A stretch of 34,228 nt of DNA, taken from the NCBI GenBank assembly GCA_019119635.1, contig DWWP01000040.1, positions 1 through 34,228 on the forward strand, written 5' to 3'. The translations under genes were made by a program, and so were the position numbers. How positions within the stretch are numbered: position 1 is the stretch's first letter; every line of letters starts with the position of its first letter. Positions 1 through 8,418 of this stretch are shown here, piece after piece. The DNA is from Candidatus Dietzia intestinipullorum (GTDB lineage Bacteria; Actinomycetota; Actinomycetes; Mycobacteriales; Mycobacteriaceae). The notes beneath the pieces are model-generated. The model was not told the origin of the DNA. It made no database searches and worked only from the letters and a program-made list of their open reading frames with translations.

Positions 1-670
1 GCCGCAGTTCCACGCCCGTACCGTCGCGCGAGGGCCGGACGTCCACGTCGATCAGCTCGTCGTCCGCCACGACCCCGGTGCCCAGCAACAGCTCCTCGGC
101 CTCGGTCACGCCGTCGGCGGTGTCGGTCCGCACCACGGGCAGGTGTGCGGGCGACCAGCGTGCCTCGAAGGCGCGGACCGAGGCGTAGCCGGCGTCCTCG
201 CCGTCGGCCCGGAACGGCGAGGACGCCGCGAGCGCCAGCAGGGCGGGCGCGTGCTGCACCACGCGGCGGGCCACGAACTGCGCCTCGTCGCCGTCGTCGA
301 CCCCGACGGTCACCCGGAAACGCGCGTCCGCCCGGGTGCGGGACTCGTATCCGGGGGCGACCTCCGCCCCGTCCGGCCGGAACGAGATCCCCAGGGAGGG
401 CAGCGCGCCGGCGGCGACCATCCCGGCGCCGAGCCCCTCTGCCGCGTCCTGCACGCGCGAGCGGCCGGCGCGGACCGCCGCCCCGAGCTGATCGAGCCCG
501 GTGTGGGAGCCGCAGTCGGTCACCACGAGGGCGTCGTGCCGGCCGACGCGCACGTCCGGGTGTGCGGCGGCGTCGACGATCTCCACCGCTCGCCGCACCG
601 GCAGCAGCGTCCGCAGGTCCACCACGTGCAGCTCTTCGTCCACCCGGACCGGTCGCAGTGCGCGCGTCAT
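1..670 (-). CDS. Glutamate-cysteine ligase 2 (YbdK-like) family protein, partial
   Basis: About 223 N-terminal residues are present; the C-terminus lies beyond the left edge. The family (GCS2, carboxylate-amine ligases) joins an amino acid to a glutamate gamma-carboxylate using ATP. The segment around residues 145-172 (a PALLALAASSPF stretch, then a GYASVRAFEARW stretch) resembles the E. coli YbdK region with ALSAASPY followed by a run containing FASSRPN, and DVRPSRDGTGVELR resembles YbdK WDIRPSPHFGTVEVR. This is a memory-based alignment. No Shine-Dalgarno precedes the ATG at 670, but a TAGCGT -10-like hexamer lies 8 nt upstream, so the mRNA may be leaderless. The N-terminus lacks the usual start of the family (an ExE motif near the beginning is not obvious), so it may be a divergent subgroup. 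The substrate is unknown. Confidence 0.62.
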   Translation of the reverse strand, partial: MTRALRPVRVDEELHVVDLRTLLPVRRAVEIVDAAAHPDVRVGRHDALVVTDCGSHTGLDQLGAAVRAGRSRVQDAAEGLGAGMVAAGALPSLGISFRPDGAEVAPGYESRTRADARFRVTVGVDDGDEAQFVARRVVQHAPALLALAASSPFRADGEDAGYASVRAFEARWSPAHLPVVRTDTADGVTEAEELLLGTGVVADDELIDVDVRPSRDGTGVELR

Positions 671-678
671 ACGGCGCG

Positions 679-684
679 ACGCTA
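679..684 (-). promoter_or_regulatory. Candidate -10 box for a leaderless transcript
   Basis: On the minus strand TAGCGT lies 8 nt before the ATG at 670. Actinobacterial leaderless genes typically show TANNNT about 7 nt before the first base of the start codon. No Shine-Dalgarno is present, which agrees with this reading. Confidence 0.4.
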
Positions 685-769
685 GGTCAGCCCCGGTCGG
701 GCTGCATCCGGTCCCGGCGTCGGCGGTGCGGAGCGCGTGCGGCGGACCGCGGGCCCGGAGGGTGCCGGG

Positions 770-1588
770 TCAGCGCGACTTCCAGACGGGCGCGCGCTTC
801 TCCGCGAACGCCGTCGCGCCCTCCGCCGCGTCCTGAGAGGTCATCACGGCGATCATCTCGGCATCGTTCTGCTCCCACCGGGGCTGTTCGCCGGACCGGG
901 CGCCGTCGGCGATCCCGAGTGCGAGGCGCTTGCTGGCGCGCACGGCCAGCGGCGCGTTCGCGGCGATCGCGTCGGCCAGGCCGAGGGCCTCGTCGAGCAG
1001 CCGATCGGCCGGCACCACGCGATTGACCAGGTGCAGGTCGAGGGCGCGGTCGGCGGAGATCGGCTCGCCGGTCAGCATCATCTCCATGGCCACCCGGTGG
1101 GGCACGTAGCCCGGTAGCCGGAAGGCGCCCCCGGCGGCGGCGACGAGGCCGCGCTTGACCTCGGGCAGCCCGAACACCGCGTGCTCGGCGGCCACCACCA
1201 GGTCGCAGGCGAGCGTGATCTCCAGGCCACCGCCCAGGGCCGTGCCGCCCACCGCCGCGATGATCGGCACGGACACAGGGTGCTGCATCATTCCGGCGAA
1301 GCCCCATTCGCGGTTCTCCGTGGGGAAGATATCCTCCCCCTTGGAGATGGCCTTGAGGTCGGCGCCCGCGCTGAACGACTTGTCGCCCGCGCCGGTGAGC
1401 ACGACCGCCCGGATCTCGGGGTCCGTGTCGGCCTCGTGCAGCGCGCGACCGAGCAGGGTGCTGACCTCGCTGTTGACGGCGTTGCGCGCCTCGGGACGGT
1501 CGAGGGTGACCAGCAGGACGTGGTCGCGGCGCTCGGTGCGGACGGCGGGACGGTCGGCGGTGCTGTCGGGAGCGGGATCGGAAGTCAT
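770..1588 (-). CDS. Enoyl-CoA hydratase/isomerase (crotonase) family protein
   Basis: A 272-residue crotonase that probably hydrates a trans-2-enoyl-CoA in beta-oxidation in the cytoplasm. The oxyanion-hole segment SFSAGADLKAI (71-81) and the segment GGTALGGGLEITLACD (114-129) are typical. Both catalytic glutamates of classical hydratases have counterparts: Glu123 in GGGLE (rat Glu144 position) and Glu143 in FGLPEVKRG (Glu164 position). The C-terminus EKRAPVWKSR matches the common EchA ending EKR-P-W. The ATG at 1588 is preceded by GGAGGAT. The gene is divergent from the GntR regulator, and the shared promoter holds one of three related AT-rich sites, so it is probably co-regulated with the mce island. 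A hydratase acting in the same pathway as the acyl-CoA dehydrogenase at 20435 is likely; chain length is unknown. Confidence 0.9.
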   Translation of the reverse strand: MTSDPAPDSTADRPAVRTERRDHVLLVTLDRPEARNAVNSEVSTLLGRALHEADTDPEIRAVVLTGAGDKSFSAGADLKAISKGEDIFPTENREWGFAGMMQHPVSVPIIAAVGGTALGGGLEITLACDLVVAAEHAVFGLPEVKRGLVAAAGGAFRLPGYVPHRVAMEMMLTGEPISADRALDLHLVNRVVPADRLLDEALGLADAIAANAPLAVRASKRLALGIADGARSGEQPRWEQNDAEMIAVMTSQDAAEGATAFAEKRAPVWKSR

Positions 1589-1633
1589 GGGGCCATCCTC
1601 CCTCCCCCGCGCGGGAAACGGTGGACAATGTGG

Positions 1634-1654
1634 ATATATTTGATTTCGACTAAT
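1634..1654. promoter_or_regulatory. Candidate regulon operator, site A (divergent crotonase/GntR promoter)
   Basis: The word ATATATTTGAT (1634-1644) is identical to 20345-20355 in site C, and TCGACTAAT (1646-1654) is the reverse complement of ATTAGTCGA at 20380-20388. The stretch is strikingly AT-rich within a GC-rich background and sits between the divergent starts at 1588 and 1702. It may bind the tandem TetR protein; the adjacent GntR protein is the alternative. Assignment to a protein is an inference. Confidence 0.55.
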
Positions 1655-1701
1655 GGCTGCCGGCCTCCGGACGGCCCCGATCCCGGAAGCGAGGTGGCGG
1701 T

Positions 1702-2394
1702 GTGGCCGCGACTCGACTGACCCAGCGCCCGCAGCTCTCCGAGGAGGTCGCGGACCACGTCCGCACCCGGATCATGAGCGGGCAGGTCCGTCCCGGGGAC
1801 TTCGTGCGGCTCGACGAGACGGCGGCCTCGCTCGGCGTGAGCGTGACCCCGGTCCGCGAGGCGCTGCTCACCCTCCGCGGCGAGGGGCTGGTGGACCTGG
1901 TCCCCCGGCGCGGGTACGTGGTCTCGCCGATGAGCCGCCAGGACGTCGAGGACATCTTCTGGCTGCAGACGGTCCTGTCCAAGCGGATCGTCGACCGGGC
2001 GCTGCCCCTCTACGACGACGACGCGGTGGAGATCCACGCCCAGCTGATCGACGATTTCGAGCTGGCGGACCGGGTCGGCGACGTCGAGGGGATCGTCCGC
2101 GCGCAGTTCGGCATCCACCGCGCCATCAACCGGGCCTCGCGGTCGGACAAGCTCTCCCGTTTCCTGTCCAACGCCGCCCGCTACCTGCCGTACGGTCTCT
2201 ACGCCTCCGACCCCGACTGGCGGCGGGCGGCGCTCCGGGACAACCGCCGGATGCTCGAGGCCCTGCGCTCGGGCGACCTCGCGACGGCCCACGCCGTGAT
2301 CGAGGACGAGTACTCCACAGGCGCGCAGCTGCTCCTCGGGCACCTCGAGCGCGCCGGGGTGTGGGACGAGGAGGAGGCCGCCCGCGAGGCCTGA
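1702..2394 (+). CDS. GntR family transcriptional regulator, FCD (FadR) subfamily
   Basis: A 230-residue DNA-binding regulator. Residues 10-75 form the GntR winged helix (EEVADHVRTRIMSGQVRPGDF, then TPVREALLTLRGEGLV and a GYVV wing); residues about 80-215 form an all-helical FCD effector domain. GTG at 1702 is chosen because GAGGTGG ends five bases earlier. In many FCD proteins metal is held by histidines in FHRAL and EHR-IL; here the first is kept (IHRAI) but the second reads DNRRM, and no third His is visible, so metal binding may be lost. M. tuberculosis mce1 is controlled by the FCD protein Mce1R, so this is a candidate local regulator of the mce operon, although here it lies beyond the 3' end of that operon and converges with it. 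Confidence 0.88.
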   Translation: MAATRLTQRPQLSEEVADHVRTRIMSGQVRPGDFVRLDETAASLGVSVTPVREALLTLRGEGLVDLVPRRGYVVSPMSRQDVEDIFWLQTVLSKRIVDRALPLYDDDAVEIHAQLIDDFELADRVGDVEGIVRAQFGIHRAINRASRSDKLSRFLSNAARYLPYGLYASDPDWRRAALRDNRRMLEALRSGDLATAHAVIEDEYSTGAQLLLGHLERAGVWDEEEAAREA

Positions 2395-2441
2395 GCCCCG
2401 GGCGGCCGCCCGCTCCACCCGGCGGCCCCCTCCCCCGCGAC

Positions 2442-3296
2442 TCACATGAGCTCGCGCCCGGTCCGCACGCGCCACCGCATCTCGGCCAGCAGTACCCGGT
2501 AGGTGGCGGTCCGGACCGGCGCCGGCAGCAGTCGGTTGAGCGCCGCCGTCACCCGCAGGAACCGCTGGAACCGACGCTCGTCCACCGGGCTCCACGGCAA
2601 CCCCAGCGCGTCGCGGAACTCGGCGTGCAGGAATCCCGAGGTCACCCACCTGTTGAGGCCACCGAACAACGCCGTGGTGGGTTGCGGCAGCATCCGCAGT
2701 TCGGACAGTCCCACCAGGTGCTCGCGGACGGGCTCGTCGAAGTGGATGCGCTTCTTGCCCTCCTCCCAGTAGTCGTCGAACGCCTCCCGGGTCGCCGGCC
2801 ACTGCGCGGGCCGCACCTGGAGGGTCGTGCCGAGGGTCTGCGCCGATTGGTAGAACGCCTCGTTGTCCGCGGCGCTCATCGGGCCGTGCAGCCACAGGTA
2901 GACGTCCTCGAACCCCACGTACAGGCAGGCCGCCACCCACATCTGCAGCTCGGGGTCCATGGCGCTGTAGCGCACGCGGCTGGCGGGGGTCGAGTGCACC
3001 ATGCGGTGGATCCGGGTGACCTCCTCCTTGTAGATCCGCTTGTCCTCCTCGGTGCCGAACACCGCCACCGCGAGGTACTGGAAGGTGGTGCGGGCGCGCT
3101 TGAGGGGACGCTTGTAGACGTTGCCGGTGTCCACGCGGCTCTCCCTGACGCCCCAGCCCACCTCGGGCCAGGACAGCTGCATGATGACGTTGGCGACGCC
3201 CCCGAACCCGCCGATCGAGTCGACGGCGTCAGCGAGCCGGGGCGGCGTGGGTCGGTCGGCCGGGGCGGGTCGGTCGGCGGTCGGACGGGTGATCAT
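2442..3296 (-). CDS. MpaB/DUF2236-family oxygenase, last gene of the mce operon
   Basis: A 284-residue member of the family that includes fungal MpaB and bacterial rubber oxygenase Lcp, haem proteins that cleave C=C bonds or are predicted to. Visible family marks: RARTTFQYLAVAVFGT (67-82, containing an R-x3-T pair at 67/71), TRIHRMVHS with the presumed haem-ligand His97 (His101 is an alternative), YSAMDPELQMWV (110-121), and the helix LHGPMSAADNEAFYQ (about 135-149). No signal peptide is seen, so a cytoplasmic location is likely. AGGAG precedes the ATG. It follows the Mce-associated protein by 82 bp in the same direction, so it is probably the promoter-distal gene of the operon and may act on the imported lipid. 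The reaction is inferred from the family only. Confidence 0.82.
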   Translation of the reverse strand: MITRPTADRPAPADRPTPPRLADAVDSIGGFGGVANVIMQLSWPEVGWGVRESRVDTGNVYKRPLKRARTTFQYLAVAVFGTEEDKRIYKEEVTRIHRMVHSTPASRVRYSAMDPELQMWVAACLYVGFEDVYLWLHGPMSAADNEAFYQSAQTLGTTLQVRPAQWPATREAFDDYWEEGKKRIHFDEPVREHLVGLSELRMLPQPTTALFGGLNRWVTSGFLHAEFRDALGLPWSPVDERRFQRFLRVTAALNRLLPAPVRTATYRVLLAEMRWRVRTGRELM

Positions 3297-3378
3297 CTGG
3301 TTCTTCTCCTGTGGTCGTCGTGCGGAAACGGGGACGGGGTCGGTGTCGGGACGGCCGGGGTGCCGGGCGGCCGGCGCT

Positions 3379-3915
3379 CTAGGCGAGGTCGGCGGAGTCG
3401 AGCAGCCACCGGTCGCCGTCGCGGCTCAGGCCCACGACCATGCGACTGGCGTCGACGCGGCCGTCGGGAACGGTGACGTTGCTGATCTCCTGGTCGAGGA
3501 AGACCAGGACCACGGCGGAGTCGTCCGCGACACTCTCGACGGCGGAGCGGACCACCGTGCCGGTGGAGGCGCCCTCGCCGCTGCTGAGCAGCTCGCGCAG
3601 GCCGTCGGAGACCTCCCGGTAGCTCTCGGCGAACTCCGGGGTGGCCTCGGCGGTGACGGCCTCGAGATTCGCGTCGACGTCCGCGTGGTCGTAGGTGGCC
3701 AGCTGCTCGACGAGCCGGGAGGCCTCCGCGGCGGCCGTGCTGCGCAGCTGCTCATCCTCGCGGTCCTGCCACACCAGGTAGCCGAGGTATCCGCAGGCCA
3801 CGAGGAGCGCCACCAGGATCGGGACGACGACGAGGCCGCGCCGTCGCGGGCGGTCCGCCGCCGCGGAGGGGGCGGGCGTGTCGCCGGGGGAATCGCGGGG
3901 GTTCTCATCCGCCAT
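3379..3915 (-). CDS. Mce-associated membrane protein
   Basis: A 178-residue protein with a charged, Pro-rich cytoplasmic N-terminus (1-27), one membrane helix (about 28-48, VVVPILVALLVACGYLGYLVW) and an outer domain ending in SRDGDRWLLDSADLA, the NTF2-like fold typical of Mam/Mas proteins. Such proteins follow mceF in mycobacterial mce operons and are thought to stabilise or help the Mce complex (M. tuberculosis OmamA is an example). Its ATG overlaps the end of mceF by 11 nt, with AAGGA upstream, so it is translationally linked. Only one such gene is present here, whereas M. tuberculosis mce1 has several. Confidence 0.85.
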   Translation of the reverse strand: MADENPRDSPGDTPAPSAAADRPRRRGLVVVPILVALLVACGYLGYLVWQDREDEQLRSTAAAEASRLVEQLATYDHADVDANLEAVTAEATPEFAESYREVSDGLRELLSSGEGASTGTVVRSAVESVADDSAVVLVFLDQEISNVTVPDGRVDASRMVVGLSRDGDRWLLDSADLA

Positions 3916-5122
3916 CTCTCAGTCCTTCCATCATGGCCGCCCAGTAGGCGGCGATCTCGGTTCCGGTCGGGACGAGCACGGGGTCCTCGGCCACCTGCGG
4001 GCCGATCACGGTGCCGGGCACGGTCGCGTTCGCCAGCCCCTCGTCGTCCGGGCGCGGTGCGGCGCGCGAACCGCGCTGCTCCAGGTCGTCCCCGGGCGGG
4101 CAGTACAGCCGCAGGTCGGTCTCGCGGGGGGACTCGTCGAGCACGTCGCGCGGCTCGTACGGGTAGACGCAGACGGGGCCCTGGGTGGCCACCAGCTGGA
4201 AGTCCGCGCGGCCGTCCCGGACGGTGCCGGCCAGTGCGCGCAGGCCCCGCTCGCCCTGGGTCAGCGCGGCCTCCCAGGCGGGACCGCGGTCGCGGAATGC
4301 CGGCGTCACCACGAGGGTGTTGGACAGGAGCCCGGCCGCGTCGTCGCGGTTGGCGTCGAGCAGGTGTTGGGCCCGCAGCATCGCCTCCGGTGACCGCTCG
4401 AGGAGGTACACGAGGCTGTCCTCGCGGCGGGCGAACTGCGCCGTCACATCGCGGGCGACCGACGCCGAGCCGGATACGGGGGCGTCCCGGGCGGCGAGCG
4501 CGCGGGTCGTGCCGAGCCCGTCGTCGACCAGTCCCCGGAGGGTGGGTGCCCGCTCGGCCACCACGGACGTGAGTCGCGCGGTGTCCTCGAGGATCGCGCC
4601 CAGCCGGGGGCCGTTGCCCTCGAGCGCGGTGGCAGCGCTGTCCCCCAGGGACTCGAGGGAGCCGGGGTCGATCGCTCGCAGCGAGGTGTCGATGCTCGAG
4701 ATGAGCTTGTCGAGCGACGGCGGCTGCTCGCCCTCGGGGATCAGCAGCTCGTCGCCGTCGCCCAGGAACGGTGCTGTGTGCGAGTCCGGTCGCACGTCGA
4801 GGCGGCGGTCCCCCAGCGCCGTGCTGGTGACCACGCGGGCGTGGGCGTCGGCGGGGATCTCGACGCCGTCGAGGACCCGCAGTCGCAGCGTGACGCCTTC
4901 CCCCGGCCCGTCGAGGGAGACGCCGCGGATCTCGCCCACGTCCGCGCCGCGGTAGGTGACGCGGACCCCGGGCCCCAGCCCGCGGGCGTCCTCGACGTGC
5001 GCCACCACCTCGTACCCGCGGGCCACGTCGGCGTCGCCGGCGATGTACCGGAAGCCGTAGGCGATCGCGACGACGGAGATGAGGGCGAACAGGAGTACCT
5101 GGGCCAGGACGTGGCGGTTCAC
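3905..5122 (-). CDS. mceF: MCE family protein MceF
   Basis: A 405-residue sixth Mce subunit. It has a short N-terminus, a membrane anchor (about 5-28), an MCE domain (about 36-112, with VTYRGADVGEIRGVSL and a STALGDRRLDVRP strand), then a long helical region and a Cys-containing C-terminal tail. Mce proteins form the periplasm-spanning shuttle that carries lipid to the YrbE permease. GTG at 5122 is chosen because it overlaps the mceE stop as GTGA and has GGGAGGAGGT upstream. The open frame continues upstream to 6235 only as a shadow of mceE. The protein is shorter than M. tuberculosis MceF (about 500 residues). Confidence 0.9.
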   Translation of the reverse strand: MNRHVLAQVLLFALISVVAIAYGFRYIAGDADVARGYEVVAHVEDARGLGPGVRVTYRGADVGEIRGVSLDGPGEGVTLRLRVLDGVEIPADAHARVVTSTALGDRRLDVRPDSHTAPFLGDGDELLIPEGEQPPSLDKLISSIDTSLRAIDPGSLESLGDSAATALEGNGPRLGAILEDTARLTSVVAERAPTLRGLVDDGLGTTRALAARDAPVSGSASVARDVTAQFARREDSLVYLLERSPEAMLRAQHLLDANRDDAAGLLSNTLVVTPAFRDRGPAWEAALTQGERGLRALAGTVRDGRADFQLVATQGPVCVYPYEPRDVLDESPRETDLRLYCPPGDDLEQRGSRAAPRPDDEGLANATVPGTVIGPQVAEDPVLVPTGTEIAAYWAAMMEGLRDGG

Positions 5123-6243
5123 GGCGCACCTCCTCCCGCGTCCGGTTCCCCGGCCGGGGGGAGTCGGTCCGGGGGGCCGGAGGCTCCCGGCGGCAGGGGG
5201 CGTCCCGCCCGCTGCTCGCCCGCGGTCCCCAGCGAGTCCAGCGAGCCGGGCAGGTCGAGCGCGCCGTCGAAGGCCAGGTGGTCGCCGCGGACCGCCTCGT
5301 CGAAGAGGTCCACGAATCCCTCGAGGGAGTCGAGCGTCGGGGCCACTTCCGCACCGAAGCCCTCCATGTCCTCGAGCAGCACCGTCAGCGTCCGCAGCGA
5401 CGGGGTGAGCCGCCCGTCCGTCCCGGAGGTGAACTGCTCCACCCGGACCGTCAACGCCGTGGTGCTGTCCATCAGCGCGGTGATCGCCTCCCTGCTGCGC
5501 GCGGCCTCCGAGACCAGGTCGGCCGACACCGCCATGCCCCGGTCCAGGAGCTCGCGACGGTCGGCGAGCGTCGCGCCCACCCTGTCCAGCGCCACGACCG
5601 TCCGGTCGATGTCGTCGCGGTGCGCCTCGTACAACTCCAGCGCGCGCTCGCCGCGGTCCCGGATCCGCGCGAGCTCGTCGCCGCGCCCCTCCAGCGCCAC
5701 CGTGAGCTCGCCCATCACGGTGCCGAGTTGCTCGATGCCGCTGCCGTTGAGGAGCAGCCCCAGTGAGGCGAGGCTGGACTCGAGGTCCGGGCCCACGCCC
5801 GTGCGGGCCCGGGGGACGAGTCGGCTGTCCTCGAGCTTCTCCGCGGTGCCGCCGTCTCGCGGTGGCGTGAGCGCGACGTAGGGGGTGCCGAGCGCGGTGG
5901 GCAGCCGGATCTCGGCGAACACGTCGGCGGGCACCCCGGTCTCCGCCTCGAGGCGGACCCCGACCACGGCGTCGCTGCCGTCGGTGCCGACCGTGTCCAC
6001 GCGCCCGACAAGCCGCTCGCCGTAGCGCACCTCGGCTCCCGGGGCGAGGCGGTCCGCCCGCTCGAAGCGCATCTCGACGTCCGACGAGCCCGGCCCCAAC
6101 GACAGCCCCAGCGGCAGCGCCTGCAGCGCGAGCCTCGGAGAGTTGAGGGCCACGACGGTCGCTGCCACCAGCAGTGCCACCCCGATCACGACCGCCCCCG
6201 CCCGCGCGAGGTGCGGGCGCGAGCGTGTCCGCCACCGCGCCAT
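5119..6243 (-). CDS. mceE: MCE family protein MceE, without lipobox
   Basis: A 374-residue fifth Mce subunit. The membrane anchor is at about 15-35, the MCE domain at about 55-130 (AEVRYGERLVGRVDTV, then PTALGTPYVALTPP), and helices with regularly spaced charged residues follow. In most actinobacterial mce operons the fifth gene encodes a lipoprotein (LprK/LprN type) with a lipobox cysteine. Here the N-terminus has no cysteine and I see none in the whole protein, so it must be held by its transmembrane helix. ATG at 6243 is preferred over GTG at 6252 because the purine-rich GGGGGG run is correctly spaced only for the ATG. The C-terminal 40 residues are Pro/Gly-rich. Confidence 0.88.
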   Translation of the reverse strand: MARWRTRSRPHLARAGAVVIGVALLVAATVVALNSPRLALQALPLGLSLGPGSSDVEMRFERADRLAPGAEVRYGERLVGRVDTVGTDGSDAVVGVRLEAETGVPADVFAEIRLPTALGTPYVALTPPRDGGTAEKLEDSRLVPRARTGVGPDLESSLASLGLLLNGSGIEQLGTVMGELTVALEGRGDELARIRDRGERALELYEAHRDDIDRTVVALDRVGATLADRRELLDRGMAVSADLVSEAARSREAITALMDSTTALTVRVEQFTSGTDGRLTPSLRTLTVLLEDMEGFGAEVAPTLDSLEGFVDLFDEAVRGDHLAFDGALDLPGSLDSLGTAGEQRAGRPLPPGASGPPDRLPPAGEPDAGGGAP

Positions 6244-6244
6244 G

Positions 6245-7345
6245 TCAGCCACCCCCCGTCGCGCGGTCCATGGCGCCCACCAGGCCCAGCGGATCGCTCT
6301 GTTCCACGGGGAACATCAGGGGATTGGTCAGTCCGGCGCCCGTGCACAGCGGCATCGGGTGTTGCGCGCACAGCTCCCGGCCGCGCGCGAAGTGCGTGAT
6401 GTTGGAGGAGACGTCGAGCCGGATCCGGGCGCGACCGTCGGGGCCGATCGAGCCGGCGAGGTTCTCCATCATCAGGGGGTACAGGTCCAGGAACTCGGCG
6501 AAGTCGCTCCGGTGCGCCGCGTACAGTTCGGTCACCTCGCGGGTCGCACCTGTGGCAGCGGTGATGTCCTCGCCGCGCTCGGCCACGAGCCGGTCCACCT
6601 CGTCGAGGATCACCCGCAGATCCTCGGCCGGCGCCGCCACGTCCAGCTGGTCCTCGTCGATCTGCCGGCCGAGCTCGTCGAGCCCCAGCACCAGGTCGCG
6701 CAGCCGGTCGTCGCGGCCGCCCGCCGCCTCCATGAGCACGTCGAGGTGGGCGACCAGTGCGTCGAGGTCCTCGGCACGGTCGCCCCCGACCGCCGACACC
6801 GTCGACAGGTCGCGGATCGCGCGGCTGAGGGACTCCCCGCGTCCTTCGAGGGCCTCCGCGCCCCAGTCCAGCCCGTCGCCCACCTCGTCGGCACCGGGCT
6901 CGAACGCCGAGCTCAGCGTGTCGATACCGGAGACGAACTCGTCGAAGTCGAGCGGGGAGCGAGTGCGCTCCACGGGGATCACGCCGTCGTCGGGGAGCGT
7001 CGGCCCGTCGGTGTGGGCGGGCGTGAGCTCGACAAAGCGGTCGGCGATGACGGCGGGGTTCATCACCATCGCGCCCACGTCGGCGGGCAGGGTCGTGCCA
7101 GGGTCGAGGGAGAGGTGCACGCGGGCGACCCCGCCGGCGGGCTCCACCTCCTCGACGATCCCCACCTCGACGCCCACGATCCGCACCTGCGAGCCCGCGT
7201 AGACGCCGTCGGCGGAGGCGAACTCGGCCACCACGCGGACCCGGTCGTCGCCGCCGCGTGCGCCCGAGAGCAGGTAGGCCAGCACGAGGGCGGCGACCAG
7301 CGCCACGAGGAGCACCGACACGATCCGGATCCGGCTCAGTTGCAT
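6245..7345 (-). CDS. mceD: MCE family protein MceD
   Basis: A 366-residue fourth Mce subunit with an N-terminal helix (about 8-27, VSVLLVALVAALVLAYLLSG), an MCE domain (about 35-115, VRIVGVEVGIVEEVEP and ADRFVELTPAHTDG), and a long helical part rich in Asp/Glu/Leu. A Cys pair lies near the end (LCAQHPMPLC). Its ATG at 7345 overlaps the mceC stop by 10 nt, with GGGGGTGATGG upstream. No lipobox is present here either. It is expected to join the other five Mce proteins in a hetero-oligomeric tube in the cell envelope. Confidence 0.88.
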   Translation of the reverse strand: MQLSRIRIVSVLLVALVAALVLAYLLSGARGGDDRVRVVAEFASADGVYAGSQVRIVGVEVGIVEEVEPAGGVARVHLSLDPGTTLPADVGAMVMNPAVIADRFVELTPAHTDGPTLPDDGVIPVERTRSPLDFDEFVSGIDTLSSAFEPGADEVGDGLDWGAEALEGRGESLSRAIRDLSTVSAVGGDRAEDLDALVAHLDVLMEAAGGRDDRLRDLVLGLDELGRQIDEDQLDVAAPAEDLRVILDEVDRLVAERGEDITAATGATREVTELYAAHRSDFAEFLDLYPLMMENLAGSIGPDGRARIRLDVSSNITHFARGRELCAQHPMPLCTGAGLTNPLMFPVEQSDPLGLVGAMDRATGGG

Positions 7346-8418
7346 CCGTCCATCACCCCCAGGGCGCACAGCGCGGAGTCGGGGATCGGCCCGGTCGGCG
7401 TCGCGACGTCCGTCCACGGCCCATTGCCGGTGGCATCGGCGACCGCGCGCAGCCCGGGCGGCATCCGCGTGAGGACCTCGTCTATCACGTCGATGTTCCG
7501 CCGGTAGGTCTCGCTGATCGAGCGCATGTTGGCCAGCAGTCGGTCCACGTCCTCGGACTCGGAGCGGAGCAGGTCGCTCACCTGCTCGGCCAGCTGGTCG
7601 AGCGAGGTGACCAGCGAGCTGAGCGCCTCGCGTCGCTGGGTGAGCACGGTGACCACCACCTCCGACTGCGTGGTGAGCGCCCGGATGCTCTCCTCCTGGC
7701 TCACCAACACCCCGGTGAGCTCGCGGGTGGTGGTGACCACCCGGGACAGCCGTTCGTCCTCGCGGGCGAGGAGGCCGAGCGCCGCGGAGACGTCGTCGAC
7801 GGCGCGGCCGGTGGCGTCGGGATCCTGGGGCAGCGCACTGTCGAGCGTGTCGAGGAGCTCGCCCACGGCCTCGGTGTCCAGCCCCTCCGCCAGTCCGGTG
7901 ACCGCGTCGCCGAGGTCGTCGAGCGTGTACGGCGACGTGGTGCGCTCGACCCCGATCCGGCGGTCCGGCCCGAGGTTCCCGGCCCCCGCGGGCGTGACCT
8001 CGAGGACCCGGTTCCCCAGGATCGATTTGAGCCCGACCGTCGCCGTGCTCGCCTCACCGAGGTCCTGCCCCCGGTCCAGCCGGAAGGCGACGACGGCGAG
8101 GCCACCTCCGAGCTCCAGCGAGTCCACCCGCCCCGACGGCACCCCGGCGACCATCACGGGGTCGCCCTCCCGGAGTCCGCCGGCGTTGGCGAACTCGGCG
8201 GTGTAGACCTCGGTGCGGAGCTGATACCAGACGCGCGGCAGCGCCATGCTCACCAGGAACAGGGCCCCCACCAGGAGGATCGAGACGGCGCCCACCAGCA
8301 CCGTGTTGCCGCGACGCCCGTGGCGCGGGTCGCGGGCCAGGTCGGTCAGGCTCTCGCGGACCACCCCGAGCGCCCGGCGCGCGCTGCGCCCACCTCGCAG
8401 CTCCCCTGGGATACTCAT
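7336..8418 (-). CDS. mceC: MCE family protein MceC
   Basis: A 360-residue third Mce subunit. Unlike its neighbours it has a long basic cytoplasmic N-terminus (about 38 residues, Arg-rich, ending RHGRRGN) before the membrane helix (about 39-60). The MCE domain spans about 70-145 (DPVMVAGVPSGRVDSLEL, then LKSILGNRVLEVTPAG). Residues 150-330 are strongly helical with heptad-like spacing and may form a coiled coil. The ATG at 8418 overlaps the mceB stop as ATGA; the Shine-Dalgarno is weak (GCGGGTG), so translation probably depends on coupling. Confidence 0.88.
   Translation of the reverse strand: MSIPGELRGGRSARRALGVVRESLTDLARDPRHGRRGNTVLVGAVSILLVGALFLVSMALPRVWYQLRTEVYTAEFANAGGLREGDPVMVAGVPSGRVDSLELGGGLAVVAFRLDRGQDLGEASTATVGLKSILGNRVLEVTPAGAGNLGPDRRIGVERTTSPYTLDDLGDAVTGLAEGLDTEAVGELLDTLDSALPQDPDATGRAVDDVSAALGLLAREDERLSRVVTTTRELTGVLVSQEESIRALTTQSEVVVTVLTQRREALSSLVTSLDQLAEQVSDLLRSESEDVDRLLANMRSISETYRRNIDVIDEVLTRMPPGLRAVADATGNGPWTDVATPTGPIPDSALCALGVMDGCN

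Noticed and set aside
2400-2411. GGGCGGCCGCCC palindrome between the convergent GntR and oxygenase genes as a terminator
   Set aside because: It has no loop of its own and no T-run; such G/C palindromes are common in this DNA.
1585-2940. Minus-strand open frame of 451 codons
   Set aside because: It is antisense to the GntR gene and covers part of the DUF2236 oxygenase gene in another frame; Arg/Pro/Gly-rich with no domain.
3905-6235. Apparent 776-residue Mce fusion
   Set aside because: The upstream half is mceE read in the wrong frame; mceF has its own GTG and GGGAGGAGGT site at 5122.
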